Source: Salinibacter ruber DSM 13855
Lineage (GTDB): Bacteria; Bacteroidota; Rhodothermia; Rhodothermales; Salinibacteraceae
Assembly: GCF_000013045.1 (NCBI RefSeq)
Contig: NC_007677.1
Span: 124,001 to 188,000, forward strand
Reading direction: 5' to 3'
Length of the DNA stretch: 64,000 bases
Position numbers and translations under genes: made by a program. Numbering within the stretch: the stretch's first letter is position 1; the number at the start of each line of letters is the position of its first letter. Below the pieces are notes generated by a model. It made no database searches, had not been told where the DNA came from, and saw nothing but the letters and a program-made list of their open reading frames with translations. Of this stretch, positions 26,385-35,708 are shown piece after piece.

Positions 26385-26609
26385 ATGTCTGGCAGTGGTT
26401 CTTCTTCGCCTGCTCAGTTTGAGTCTAGCCGTCGCCATCTGTCCTGGACGGGGTGCGAGCGGAAGGTCCGAACGCTCCACAGCGACGCGTCGGAAGACCT
26501 TGATAGGGAACAGTCCCGTCGGCTCTACTCGCTCGAACTCTCTGCGTCTCGTCATGCCGGCACGTCGCCGCGCCATCTGCTAGAGCAGGCGAAGCAGGTT
26601 CTTCAGTAG
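26385..26609 (+). CDS. Small hypothetical protein (doubtful)
   Basis: A 74-residue frame starting at ATG 26385, rich in Ser, Arg and Glu, with a helical C-terminal half ('DLDREQSRRLYSLELSASRH'). It has no recognisable family, no membrane segment and no supporting neighbour. The base composition fits coding sequence, but the evidence is thin. The opposite strand has a comparable ORF. Confidence 0.3.
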   Translation: MSGSGSSSPAQFESSRRHLSWTGCERKVRTLHSDASEDLDREQSRRLYSLELSASRHAGTSPRHLLEQAKQVLQ

Positions 26610-26796
26610 GGGGGATTGGTCCCTCGTTCGGGCCCTGTCCAGCCTGGGCTGGTGGCGGTGCCGCGCGAGGCCTCGGGCGGGAACGGGAAGCCCGATCGAC
26701 GTGGCTCCTCGCCCCCGGCCCCCTCCGGGAGGAGCCCCGGGTCTCGCGGGAAGACAGCGGTTGGGCGGGTGTGCCCGCGCTTCCTGTAGGCCCTCG

Positions 26797-27361
26797 ATGA
26801 GCCCTGTCGTGCACATGGTGCCAGTCTTGCGTTCCTGCCTCAGACCCTTCGTGTTGTTCTGCCTCGTGGGCACGGTGGGGACCGACCGTGCCTGTGCACA
26901 TCCCAACTCGCCGGGGCTCGATACCACCACGGTCCAGACGGGATGGGCCGTTCAGGGAATCACGGAATACGATCGGTCGGCCGTCTACGAGGATGCCCTA
27001 CTGCACCAGTGGACGCAGGGATCGCTGAAGGCGCCGGCTCCCGGCAGTGCAGTCGGTGCGTCCACGCCCGGAACGTGACCGGGCCCTGGGCGGGGCCGTC
27101 ACGGGAGCCGGCCTCCTGGGACGTCGGGCGGCCGCCGCCCGATACGTCCGGGCCGCGGCCGATGCCCCCGACCTGATCGTCTTCGACGCCGGCATGCTGC
27201 TCGACGGTCAGGACGGGGATTGGTACTGGGGACGCTTTGGGCCCGACTGGGGCGCAAAACCGGGGATCTCCTCGGCCCATCCGCCCTTCACGGACGGGCG
27301 TGCTCCTGCCCAGAGCCGCGTGTCCGAGGGCGCCCTCACACAAACGCGCTCTGGCCCGTGA
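26797..27361 (+). pseudogene. Possible frameshifted exported-protein gene
   Basis: From ATG 26797 a frame encodes a plausible signal peptide ('CLRPFVLFCLVGTVGTDRACAHP') and about 75 further residues before stopping at 27078. From about 27047 the +1 frame continues to 27361 with protein-like composition, including 'DAPDLIVFDAGMLLDG'. One explanation is a single frameshift in an exported protein of about 185 residues. Another is that only the first part is real. No family is recognised on either side of the break. Confidence 0.3.
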
Positions 27362-28679
27362 TGGCGCGGCCCACAATCAGTGCGTTCATCTCGCGGGAGC
27401 CCTCGTAGGAGTAGACCCCCTCCGCGTCGGCGAAGAGGCGGGCCACGTCGTGATCCAGCAGGATGCCGTTGCCCCCCATGATGCCCCGGGCGATGGAGAC
27501 GACCTCGCGCATCGTGTCGCAGGCCCAGACCTTGGCCAGGCTGGACCGCTCGTTGCCGATCGCGCCCGCGCCAGCCTCCAGTCGGCCGAGCTGCATGACG
27601 AACGTCTGCAGCGCCGTCACCTTGCCGAGCATCGTCACGAGCTTGTCCTGCACCATTTGGAATGAGGAGGTCGGCTTGCCGAACTGCGTGCGCTCGTTGC
27701 AGTAGGCCAGGGCCTTCTCGTAGGCGCCGGTGGCGAGCCCCGCGGCCTCCCAAGCCACGCTGGCGCGGCAGGTCGCGAGCTGCGCGCTCACGTCCCCAAA
27801 GTGCGACACCCCGGGCAGCCGGTTGGCCTCCGGAAGCTCGACGCCGTCCAGCTCGATGAGCCCATTCTCCACGCCCCGCTTGGCAATCTTGCCGCCGATC
27901 TGCTCGACGTGGTAGCCGGGCCGCTCCTGCTCGACGAGGAACCCTTTGATGCAGCCGTCCGCCTCGTCGCGTGCCCACACGACCGTCACGTCGGCAAACG
28001 TGGCGTTGCCGGCCCACTTCTTCGCGCCGTCGAGCACCCACGTGTCCCCCTCGCGGCGGGCCGTGGTCGCCAGGCCCTGAGACACGTCGGAGCCGTGGTC
28101 CGGCTCGGTGAGCGCCCAGGAGCCGATCATGTCGAACGCCGCCATGGGCTCGAGGAATCGCTCCTTCTGCGCCTCGGAGCCGAAGAGTGCCACCGAGCCC
28201 ATCGACAGGAGCGTGTGCACGCCCCAGAACGTGCAGAACGACGGCTCGACCCGCGACATCTCGAAGCTGATGAGGTTGGTCCGGATCGGATCGTCGGACG
28301 GGAAGGTGTAGGCGTCTCGGCCAACGACCTCGTCGAAGAGCGCGCCGGCCTTAGGAATGAGGTCCTTCGGAAACGTCCCGTCCTCCCACATGTCGTTGGC
28401 GACCGGCTCGACCTCCGCCTGCATGAACGACCGGACCGTCTCCCGCGTCGCCTCTTGTGCGTCGGTCAGGCCCTCGAAGACCTCGTACACATCCGCGTTC
28501 ACCGGGGGCGTGGGGGACGGACGCTGCGGCTTCTGGGGGCGGGCCCCGTCGGCCAGGCGATCCAACTCGTCTTCGTCGAGGTCGCTCAGCGCGCCGAGGA
28601 GCTGGTCGACGTCCGCCTTTTCGGACAGGCGTGCGAGCACGTCGCGGTCAATGTCGGCGGTGGCAAGGTCGTTGGGCAT
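27336..28679 (-). CDS. Acyl-CoA dehydrogenase family protein
   Basis: A 447-residue flavoprotein that should form the alpha,beta double bond in an acyl-CoA and pass electrons to ETF. After an acidic N-terminal tail of about 60 residues come the family motifs: 'GSWALTEPDHGSDVSQGL' (FAD/substrate site), 'WVLDGAKKWAGNATFADV', 'CNERTQFGKPTSSFQMVQDKL' and the catalytic-Glu region 'YSYEGSREMNALIVGRAITG'. The pattern is closest to the glutaryl-CoA dehydrogenase/plant ACX4 side of the family. Substrate unproven. It is divergent from the second TonB receptor, with 420 bp between. Confidence 0.93.
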   Translation of the reverse strand: MPNDLATADIDRDVLARLSEKADVDQLLGALSDLDEDELDRLADGARPQKPQRPSPTPPVNADVYEVFEGLTDAQEATRETVRSFMQAEVEPVANDMWEDGTFPKDLIPKAGALFDEVVGRDAYTFPSDDPIRTNLISFEMSRVEPSFCTFWGVHTLLSMGSVALFGSEAQKERFLEPMAAFDMIGSWALTEPDHGSDVSQGLATTARREGDTWVLDGAKKWAGNATFADVTVVWARDEADGCIKGFLVEQERPGYHVEQIGGKIAKRGVENGLIELDGVELPEANRLPGVSHFGDVSAQLATCRASVAWEAAGLATGAYEKALAYCNERTQFGKPTSSFQMVQDKLVTMLGKVTALQTFVMQLGRLEAGAGAIGNERSSLAKVWACDTMREVVSIARGIMGGNGILLDHDVARLFADAEGVYSYEGSREMNALIVGRAITGQSAFV

Positions 28680-29099
28680 AGGGAGAGAGAAAGGGTGAGA
28701 GGCAGCAGTGGTGCGAAGCGCCTCGTGTGCATCGGCAGGCGCAACTCTTTGATCAAAAGAAAACAATCCAGCCTGCACACTCGCCACCGATGTCCCCCAT
28801 ACGATACAGAAACGTTTAGCTATGCCGGGGGCGCGTGTCAATCTCCCTGCCTCGGCGCGGGGCTTTGCGGGAGTGCACGACCTCAAGGGACACGCCCCCG
28901 AAAGCGGATGCGGCCCCGCACACGACGCCTCAGGGGCCGTGTCCACGAGAAGGCGACCGCTTCCGATGCGGACGGGCCGAAGGGGAGGAAATGCGGGACC
29001 GTAAAGGCAGAAAAAAGATTGAGGGCGGTGCTTGACAATTGTTTGTAACTAGTCTAAATAAGATGACGCGCCGTTCTGAAAGAAAAATGAGCCTCCGAA
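28680..29099. other. Divergent intergenic region with TonB receptor 2 promoter
   Basis: 420 bp between the acyl-CoA dehydrogenase and the second TonB receptor. The right end carries a good sigma-70-like promoter overlapped by the shared 25-bp motif (listed separately). Nothing else was recognised. Confidence 0.55.
29032..29062 (+). promoter_or_regulatory. Promoter plus operator motif of TonB receptor 2
   Basis: ttgaca at 29032-29037 and taaata at 29055-29060 are 17 bp apart, an ideal sigma-70-type promoter. The 25-bp motif attgtttgtaa-CT-agtctaaataag at 29038-29062 fills the spacer and -10 box. It differs at only two positions from the motif before TonB receptor 1 (1137-1161). The placement suits a repressor that blocks RNA polymerase. 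Confidence 0.7.
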
Positions 29100-31694
29100 A
29101 TGGCACCGCGCCGTCTCGTCTCCCGGTTCGTCAGTCGCTTTCGTCTCAACGCCCCCGGAACGCTCGGGGAACTCCCGCTGGCCCTTGCCCTCGTGCTTGG
29201 GGGGTTTGCCCTCTGCTGGGTCCCGACGCAGACGTCGTTTTCCCAGGACGTTCGGACGGGCGCCGTGGTGGGGACCGTCGGTGTCCCGTCGGGCTCGGCG
29301 GCGGGGGCGAACGTCGTGCTTCGAGATGCCGACGATGCCCCCGCCGCTGCGGGACAGTCTCGACTGGGGGATGCGGTCGGGGACGGCGGACGCTTCCGCA
29401 TTGCGGGGGTCCCGCCCGGGCGCTACGTTCTTCGGGTGACCCTCGTCGGGTACGAGAGGGCCGAGCAGCCCGTCCAGGTCCGTCGTGGCGACACGACAAG
29501 CGTCGACGTCGAGCTCCGCCGCGATCGGGCTCGTCTCGGGGAAGTGACGGTGCGGGGCGGCGGCTCGCTCACCCAGCAGAGCACGGAGGCGGCGGCGGAA
29601 CAGGTGCGTCAGGTTCCGGGAGGGGCGAATCTGGTGTCTCTCCAAGACCGGGAACTGCGCCCGATCGCCACGGTGGCCAGCGCGCTCGAAGATGAGCCCG
29701 GTGTCGTGGTTCAGGAATTTTTCGGGGGCAACGATCAGCCCCGCATCAGCATTCGGGGGGCCGGCCTCCAGAGCAATCCTCAGAGCCGGGGCCTCCTTCT
29801 GATGCACAACGGATTTCCGCTCAACTTCGCGGACGGGTCGTTCGTGACGGGGCTCGTTGAGCCCCGGATGGCACGTCACGCCGAGGTATACCGCGGGGGC
29901 AATGCGCTCGGGCCCGGCGGGGCCACGCTCGGGGGAGCGATTGATTTCGTCGCCCCGACGGGGCGCTCCGCGGATGGGCCTCAGCTAAAGCTTACGGGGG
30001 GGAGCTACCGGACGGCCTCGGGGCACGCCCAGTACGGATGGGCCGGCGCGAACACGGATGTCTTTGTGATGGGCACCGGGCACCGCCACGACGGCTTTCG
30101 GCAGACGAACGACGAGGGCGAGCGGCTCACGGGCCACGCCAACGTTGGGTACCGGTGGGACGACAATCTCGAAACCCGGGTATACGGCACGGTCGCCACT
30201 CTTGGGTTCAACATTCCCGGTCCGCTGAACAAGCAGCAGCTGGACGCCGATCCGACGGCCGTCTCTCGCGGGGTGACGCCCCCCCGCAGCCTTGGCCCGA
30301 ACGTCCCCCTCGACCGGCCACGGCGTGAGACGGAGCTGTACCGGGCGGCCACGCGGACCACCTGGCGGACAGGGGCGTCGGCCAGTGGGCACGAGGTGTC
30401 CGTCCGTGCCGGGGCTGCCTACCAGTACGTCGAGGACGACTTCCGCTTTCCAGTTGGTACGGGCGTCCGTTCGACCCGCTCCCACGACGTCACCCTAAAT
30501 CTGGACGCCCGGCGTGCAGGGGCCGTGCTCGGGGGGGAGGGCACGTCGGTCCTCGGTGTGAGCGCGACCCTGGGGGACATGGACCGCGGCTACTTTGCCA
30601 ACGAACGGGGGCGGACGGGACGCCGCTTCGCGGACAACGAAATGCAGGCCTCCACCGTCCGGGCATTTGCACGGCAGCGGGTCCAGTTCGGCACGCGGCT
30701 GGCCGCGACGGCGAGCATCAGCGGCATCCTGGCCCGCCGCGAGATCGACGAGGCCCTCTCCTCCACGAGCCAGCGGGCCCGGTACGTGGCCCCGAAGGAC
30801 AAGTATGTCTCGTTCGCCTCGTCGCCCGCTACGCTCGACGAGACGTACCGGGGCCTTCGTCCAGCGGTCGGCCTGCAGTACGCAGCCGCCCCGGCCCTTG
30901 ACCTCTTTGCCGGCGTGACGCGTAGCTACGAGCCCCCGACCTTCAACACTCTGCTCTCCCCGAGTGGGGGCAATCCCAAGAAGGGCCCCGGGCAGTTTCA
31001 GCCCCGCGTCCTGGACGCCCAGTCCGGCACCACGGTGGAGGTCGGCACGCGCCGCACTCGCGGGCGGCTGCAGTGGGACGTAGTGGCCTACCGGACCTGG
31101 CTCAAGAACGAACTGCTCACGACTGCGGCCCTCTTCGGGGGGGCGGGGTCGACGTCCAACGCGCCGGTGCGGACCATCCACCAGGGCCTGGAGACGCACG
31201 TAGATCTTCGTCTTCTGGACGGGATGCTTGCCGACGGAAGCGGGGCCCCCGACCAGCTCGCCCTGGAGGCAACCTACAACCTCAATGACTTCTACTTCGA
31301 CACCGACGCGCGGAACCAGCTCGCCGGCGTGCCGCGCCATCGCCTCCACGCGCAGCTCACGTACGATCACCCCGTCGGGCTTTCGGTCACGCCGGACCTG
31401 ACCTGGATGCCTCAGCGGACGCCCACCGACCACGCCAACACGATCTACCAGAGCCCCTACGCCCTGCTCGGGGCGCGGGCGCACTACACAGTCGGGCCGG
31501 GTTGGTTGGACGCGGGGCAGCTTGCGGTCTTCGTTGAGGCGGAGAACCTCACCGGCACAACCTACGCGAGCAGCTACCTCGTCCGAGATCAGGTGCCCAA
31601 TCCGCCCCCCGCCCCGCTCACGTCCGCAGACGTAACCTCGTTCATTCCGGGGCAGGGACGGACGCTCCAGATTGGGGTGACGGTCGGGTGGTAG
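29100..31694 (+). CDS. TonB-dependent receptor, FecA/siderophore-like
   Basis: An 864-residue outer-membrane receptor. The signal peptide region runs to about residue 49 ('TSFSQ'). A CarboxypepD-regulatory-like domain ('GAVVGTVGVPSGSAAGANVVL') follows, then a plug with 'IATVASALEDEPGVVVQEFF', 'QPRISIRGAGLQSNPQSRG' and 'EVYRGGNALGPGGATLGGAI'. The barrel ends with a C-terminal Trp, as is usual for assembly by BAM. The plug pattern is that of FecA-like ferric-citrate/siderophore receptors. The shared promoter motif supports iron control, although no binding-protein or ABC genes are adjacent. Confidence 0.93.
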   Translation: MAPRRLVSRFVSRFRLNAPGTLGELPLALALVLGGFALCWVPTQTSFSQDVRTGAVVGTVGVPSGSAAGANVVLRDADDAPAAAGQSRLGDAVGDGGRFRIAGVPPGRYVLRVTLVGYERAEQPVQVRRGDTTSVDVELRRDRARLGEVTVRGGGSLTQQSTEAAAEQVRQVPGGANLVSLQDRELRPIATVASALEDEPGVVVQEFFGGNDQPRISIRGAGLQSNPQSRGLLLMHNGFPLNFADGSFVTGLVEPRMARHAEVYRGGNALGPGGATLGGAIDFVAPTGRSADGPQLKLTGGSYRTASGHAQYGWAGANTDVFVMGTGHRHDGFRQTNDEGERLTGHANVGYRWDDNLETRVYGTVATLGFNIPGPLNKQQLDADPTAVSRGVTPPRSLGPNVPLDRPRRETELYRAATRTTWRTGASASGHEVSVRAGAAYQYVEDDFRFPVGTGVRSTRSHDVTLNLDARRAGAVLGGEGTSVLGVSATLGDMDRGYFANERGRTGRRFADNEMQASTVRAFARQRVQFGTRLAATASISGILARREIDEALSSTSQRARYVAPKDKYVSFASSPATLDETYRGLRPAVGLQYAAAPALDLFAGVTRSYEPPTFNTLLSPSGGNPKKGPGQFQPRVLDAQSGTTVEVGTRRTRGRLQWDVVAYRTWLKNELLTTAALFGGAGSTSNAPVRTIHQGLETHVDLRLLDGMLADGSGAPDQLALEATYNLNDFYFDTDARNQLAGVPRHRLHAQLTYDHPVGLSVTPDLTWMPQRTPTDHANTIYQSPYALLGARAHYTVGPGWLDAGQLAVFVEAENLTGTTYASSYLVRDQVPNPPPAPLTSADVTSFIPGQGRTLQIGVTVGW

Positions 31695-31700
31695 ACGCTC

Positions 31701-31723
31701 CGTCCCGTCCCATTGGCGGGACG
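31701..31723 (+). terminator. Possible terminator after TonB receptor 2
   Basis: cgtccc at 31701-31706 pairs with gggacg at 31718-31723, seven bases after the stop codon. Only a weak T-rich tail follows, so intrinsic termination is possible but not certain. Confidence 0.4.
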
Positions 31724-32847
31724 GTTCGTCGCGGGAGCGCAATCCTGACGGTTGTGCGGCGGGAATGGACGGCCTGGAGGGGGCAGGACTGATGCCGCTG
31801 TGGGAGTCGCGCCGGGCGGGGAGAGGGCGCCGTGTCCGGGCCGGGGGAACGTGTCTCGCTGCACAGCACCCGCACGAGAGCCCCCCGCCCAGGAACGGCC
31901 TGTCTGGCGGCCCCCGAGGCTGCCTCCGGCGACGGTCGGGCGACTGAGCAGCGTGGCGGGCTAGAACGTCCCGAAGGCGCCCGGGGCGAGGAGCACGTGG
32001 AGGGCGATGCCTCATCTCTGCCCATCGGTTGGGCGGCATGGTTGGGCGGCATGCCGTCGGCCCCGGCGTCGCCAAGGGACGGGCGACATCCGCCCAGTCC
32101 CAGAAGCCCTCGGCCATCCAGGCTCGCTGACGACCGTGCGCCCCGCCCCCGTCGTGGAAGAATGCCAACGGCCAAGATGGAAGAAATGTAACATTCCATT
32201 GATGCCCTGTGCCCCGTCTCTGGGGGGCGGTGGCGTATCGTGCGTACTGTCCATAGATTGGTTTTCCATCACCCTCTACAGCCACGTGCAGGGCCCCTCC
32301 AGGGGCGGCAGGGCGTGCAGTCGAAAGCACACAATCCGGAGGGGTTGTCCTGACGCGTCTGGCCGTGGGGCACCGGTCCGCCGGAGGGACGCCAGGCACC
32401 GCCGGGGTTCATACTTCCGTTCCGATTTGGGGCAACGGCAGAAGGGGATAGGCACGCCATCCACGTGTACCACGAATCCCCGTCGGCAACGGGAACGCAG
32501 AAAAGACGGAAGGCTCCAAGTGCCGCGTGTAAGTTCAAACCGTCGGGCAACCATGCATTGGGACGATACGCCGTGCTTGGGGAGAACAGTGTCCGGCACG
32601 CATCGACGGCAGGGCATTCGGGCAGTGGAACCGACGAAGAAGGGACTGCGACCCCGACGCAACGACCTGTTGCGCCGCGAGCGGGGGCGGGTCCGGGGGC
32701 TCAATCCCGCTGATGGGCCACGACGGCCGTGAACAGTGACCGGCCCGCTGGGGCGTCCGGAACCGGGACCGGCAGCGTGGGAGGACCGTTCTGAATCTGT
32801 GCACGACGGATTGCGCCGGGCAACGCCACAACTGACAGAACAGACCG
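31724..32847. other. Gene-poor stretch, about 1.1 kb
   Basis: No ORF here has both a plausible start and a recognisable domain. The longest plus-strand frame (32007-32732) is Arg/Pro/Gly-rich and lacks the acidic bias of the neighbouring genes, so it is probably a chance frame. This begins a region of the window rich in element remnants. Confidence 0.5.
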
Positions 32848-33498
32848 ATGCTGAGGCAGGAAGTGGATATTGAGTTGGCCGACATGGCCGACCAGCTTGG
32901 CGTTACGCTCCGCCGGCTAATGGCAGGGCTCCGGGCGGGGCGGTTCGCCGAGCACGTCACCGAGGACGATCTCGTGTATAGCGACAAGGGAGACCCTCTC
33001 TTTTTCCGCATCGAACGATCCCGTGGATACGCAATCTGTGGAGAGGACCTGCCCGATGTGGAACAAGACATGAGCACGGTGGAGCGGATGAGCACGTCCG
33101 CGGAGACCGAGGAGGGCACGACAGAAGAACGCGGCGTGTCAGCGACGGCGGGATGGCCGGGCATTGGAACGGTCGCAGGGGCTGTGGCGCTCATCAAGAC
33201 CGCATTCCGCGGCGGGGTTGCCCTTCTCGGCAGGCTCTTCAGCGGGCTTGGCAGGCTGCTTGAGAAATGGCCGTCCAGTGAGCGGCCGTCCAGACGTGAA
33301 CTGCCGGGACGGCGGTTGGGCGCGATCTATCAGGAGGGCTGGAATGCCCGGCTGGAGGGGAACCGGTCCAACCCGTATCTCGACGACCCACCGGCGCGCA
33401 ACGCCTATCGACAGGGATGGTGGGATGCAGACGAGGAGATGAAACGTCTCTTGGCGTCTCACTTCGAAGTGGAGTGCCGGACGTCCGCTCGCGGATAG
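32848..33498 (+). CDS. Hypothetical protein with C-terminal RMF-like motif
   Basis: A 216-residue protein. The N-terminal 60 residues look like a helix-turn-helix-like segment ('MADQLGVTLRRLMAGLRAGR') and a short beta region. The middle has an amphipathic or weakly hydrophobic helix ('GTVAGAVALIKTAFRGGVAL'). Residues about 165-205 read 'IYQEGWNARLEGNRSNPY', then 'ARNAYRQGWWDADEEM'. This matches the ribosome modulation factor/CrpP pattern of G-W/Y-x-A-x-x-x-G-x-x-x-N-P-Y...W-x-x-G-W. RMF dimerises ribosomes in stationary phase, but in larger proteins the motif's role is unknown. A second ORF with the same motif lies at 40512-40724. Confidence 0.65.
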   Translation: MLRQEVDIELADMADQLGVTLRRLMAGLRAGRFAEHVTEDDLVYSDKGDPLFFRIERSRGYAICGEDLPDVEQDMSTVERMSTSAETEEGTTEERGVSATAGWPGIGTVAGAVALIKTAFRGGVALLGRLFSGLGRLLEKWPSSERPSRRELPGRRLGAIYQEGWNARLEGNRSNPYLDDPPARNAYRQGWWDADEEMKRLLASHFEVECRTSARG

Positions 33499-33625
33499 GA
33501 AAATGGCCGTCCATTGGCCCGATCCTCAACGCGTAGGGGCCGGCCCTGAGGGGCAGTTTCATCCAAGGCACGAGTCGGACCCGGGGACCGATCCTATAGT
33601 ATCGGGAGAGCGCGAGAGGGCAATA

Positions 33626-33895
33626 GGACTCCCGTCTTCAGCCGGGTGGTGCATGGACCCTCTCGCAAAACATAATCGAAGTTGGTACATTGGAGCAGGT
33701 GCAGTCAGCGATAACCAAGCGGCTGCATTGTTTTTCTGGTAGGGTCGGGCAGGCCCGAACCGTTCTGGGTAGCAGGTAGCACCTGAACGTCGGAGAACGC
33801 ACCTGGAGAGCCGGGTAAGACCTGTGAGGTTGTATCACGGGCACCGCTCGTTGAATGGTAGAATCTCTCGGCTTTAGCCGGGGGAGAAGTCAACA
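33626..33895 (+). mobile_element. IS200/IS605-like remnant with right-end hairpin, possible omega-RNA scaffold
   Basis: The segment atctctcggctttagccgggggagaagtcaa at 33864-33894 has the form of an IS200/IS605 right end: a ctcggcTTTAgccggg hairpin followed by gaagtcaa. The 130 bases before it are rich in short inverted repeats (cgggcaggcccg, caggtagcacctg), as expected for the guide-RNA scaffold that TnpB elements transcribe from this end. A related hairpin (cccgtcttcagccggg) lies at 33632-33647. No tnpB or tnpA reading frame is present, so this is a non-autonomous derivative or a decayed copy. The left boundary is uncertain. Confidence 0.5.
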
Positions 33896-34143
33896 GATTT
33901 CATGCTCCCTTTGTTGATTCCCCCAGGGGGAATTTTGTTATACTGGTGGTAGACACATTTCGGAAAACATCAGGGTGCATTCAGAAATCACTCCGGTTTC
34001 TGCTTCGCAACCCAACAGGTTTTGGCCCGTCTCGGAGTTTCCTCCCCCGCCCACACTCTGAGTCGGGCCATTTCTGCGTCTCCGGCCGACATCGAAACGC
34101 CTCGGCCGGTGGGGGGCGCGGCACGGCCGTTGGCGTAACGCCC
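33896..34143. other. Short non-coding stretch after the IS200/IS605-like end
   Basis: AT-richer than its surroundings at 33896-33960 and without a recognised gene. It lies between the element end and the convergent hypothetical gene. Confidence 0.4.
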
Positions 34144-35016
34144 CTACCCGAGCTTCTCTCTGGCTCTCGCCCGGAGAATGTCCCGCTGACGCGACGGCGA
34201 GATTGGCTCCTCGATCGCCACGTCTACGAAAAACACCCTCGGAAGTGCGTGTAGCGGACCGGGAGCATCGTCCGGCACCCGTCTCAGTTCGGAGTCCAGG
34301 ATCTGCCGGCCCGCAATGCGGCCGGTGCCCCGTCTCCGGAAGCGGCGTGCCAGATCAGCCCGGCTCTGTACCCCCCCGGGATGGATGCGGCCCTCCTTCA
34401 GGCGACAATGGTCCCGAAGCCCGCGCGGCACCTTGTCTCGAGGAACATAATCGGTGCTCCTGCCCAGCGAACCGGTGCTTCCCGACGGACCCGCATTCTC
34501 CGAAGAACGTCCACGTGTCGGGCAGCGGCGGGCGTAGTGAACGACGACATCTTCCGTCTTCTCCTGACACAAGAGCCGCCAGCCGCAGCGGGCCGTCTCC
34601 GGAACGGAAAACTCCCCGATCGGATCGCGGCCGGTTTCGGCAACCCATTCCCAGTACTGTGCCCATCGCTTCCGTCTTTTCTCGGGGGAAAACCGCTCGC
34701 GGACGCTTCTGTGGCGGTCGCTTCCCCACTTTGGGGCGCGCCTCAAGGCCTGCGCCCCGTGCTCATCCACCGAGTAGAAGCGCTCGACGAGCGCCCCGTT
34801 CGTCACTGTGACACGACTTTCGATGGACCGGCGCTCCCAGGTGTCCGATGCCTCGTGGCGCAGCGGCACTGAGATGTTCGCGATCCGAGAGCCCTCCTCG
34901 GGCCGCTCCGTCTCCCACGTGTCCCCGTCTTCCAGGGCCCTGACCGCCTTCTGCGGAAGCCTCGAAAGCACAGCCTCTCGGCGTTCAATGTCCACGGGCA
35001 TGCCGGTCGCGTTCAT
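34144..35016 (-). CDS. Hypothetical protein
   Basis: A 290-residue minus-strand frame starting at ATG 35016. The N-terminal two-thirds look protein-like and acidic, with 'WETERPEEGSRIANISVPLRH', 'ALVERFYSVDEHGAQAL' and 'RWAQYWEWVAETGRDPIGEF'. The last third is Arg-rich and less convincing, so a frameshift or decayed C-terminus is possible. No family is recognised. Overlapping plus-strand ORFs are Ser/Pro/Arg-rich shadows. Confidence 0.5.
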   Translation of the reverse strand: MNATGMPVDIERREAVLSRLPQKAVRALEDGDTWETERPEEGSRIANISVPLRHEASDTWERRSIESRVTVTNGALVERFYSVDEHGAQALRRAPKWGSDRHRSVRERFSPEKRRKRWAQYWEWVAETGRDPIGEFSVPETARCGWRLLCQEKTEDVVVHYARRCPTRGRSSENAGPSGSTGSLGRSTDYVPRDKVPRGLRDHCRLKEGRIHPGGVQSRADLARRFRRRGTGRIAGRQILDSELRRVPDDAPGPLHALPRVFFVDVAIEEPISPSRQRDILRARAREKLG

Positions 35017-35708
35017 GGCTCTAAACGGGGGACCCTAAGGATTTGCGGGCCCAAGAAGCATTCCAGGGACACAATCCGGCCCCTAGATGATCCGCGAAAA
35101 GGGGCCCGTTCAGACTGGGCCGGCCCCAAGAGAGGCCATCTGTTCGCGGAAGCACAGCGTAGACCGGAGAGGCGTCCTTCTCGGTGGGACACAGCAAGGC
35201 AGGGGGCTGGCGGAGACCTAGAGCGTGACAGAGATCGCTGATTGATTGCCATTCGAATCCAGGAGTGCCGTTGAGAAAGATCAGTCTTGGCCGCACTGGT
35301 GGACGCCGCAGCGGCAGCGTTCGCCATGGTTTGCCCGTCGGAAACCGATTTGACTCCTCTCTACGTGCAGGAGGAAGAAGAGATAACGCCCACGTCACGC
35401 TGAGGGGTTGATCTACTGGAGGCGCAATTCCATATACCACGAAAGCTTGATTGCACGCAGCTTTTGGCATCTACTCCCTCGTCTCCACCGCACCAAGCTT
35501 CACTCGCCTGCTGGAAATAGGTCCTGACTCGGCCCAGAGGCTTCCTGCCTTTTTCCTGGGTCCCGTCTTTCCTGCAGGTGGGCGAGCCCTCCTGCAGTGC
35601 AAGGCGAAATTACTCCCAGTGGTTGCATGGCGCCGAACACCGGCACGACCGAGCCGGGGAGCCCCCGCACAGCTGCTCCTTTCCCTCTTCTCGACGCAAA
35701 CGGGACCC
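35017..35708. other. Intergenic, about 0.7 kb, no gene recognised
   Basis: A region between divergent genes. Several short ORFs, none with a motif. It should hold the promoter of the membrane-anchored protein that starts at 35709. Confidence 0.45.

Noticed and set aside
32007-32732. 241-codon plus-strand ORF in the gap after TonB receptor 2
   Set aside because: Arg/Gly/Pro-rich with no domain; the opposite strand is equally open. Typical of chance frames in GC-rich DNA.
34203-34811. 202-codon plus-strand ORF opposite the hypothetical protein at 34144-35016
   Set aside because: Ser/Pro/Arg-rich shadow; the minus-strand frame reads much more like a protein over its first two-thirds.
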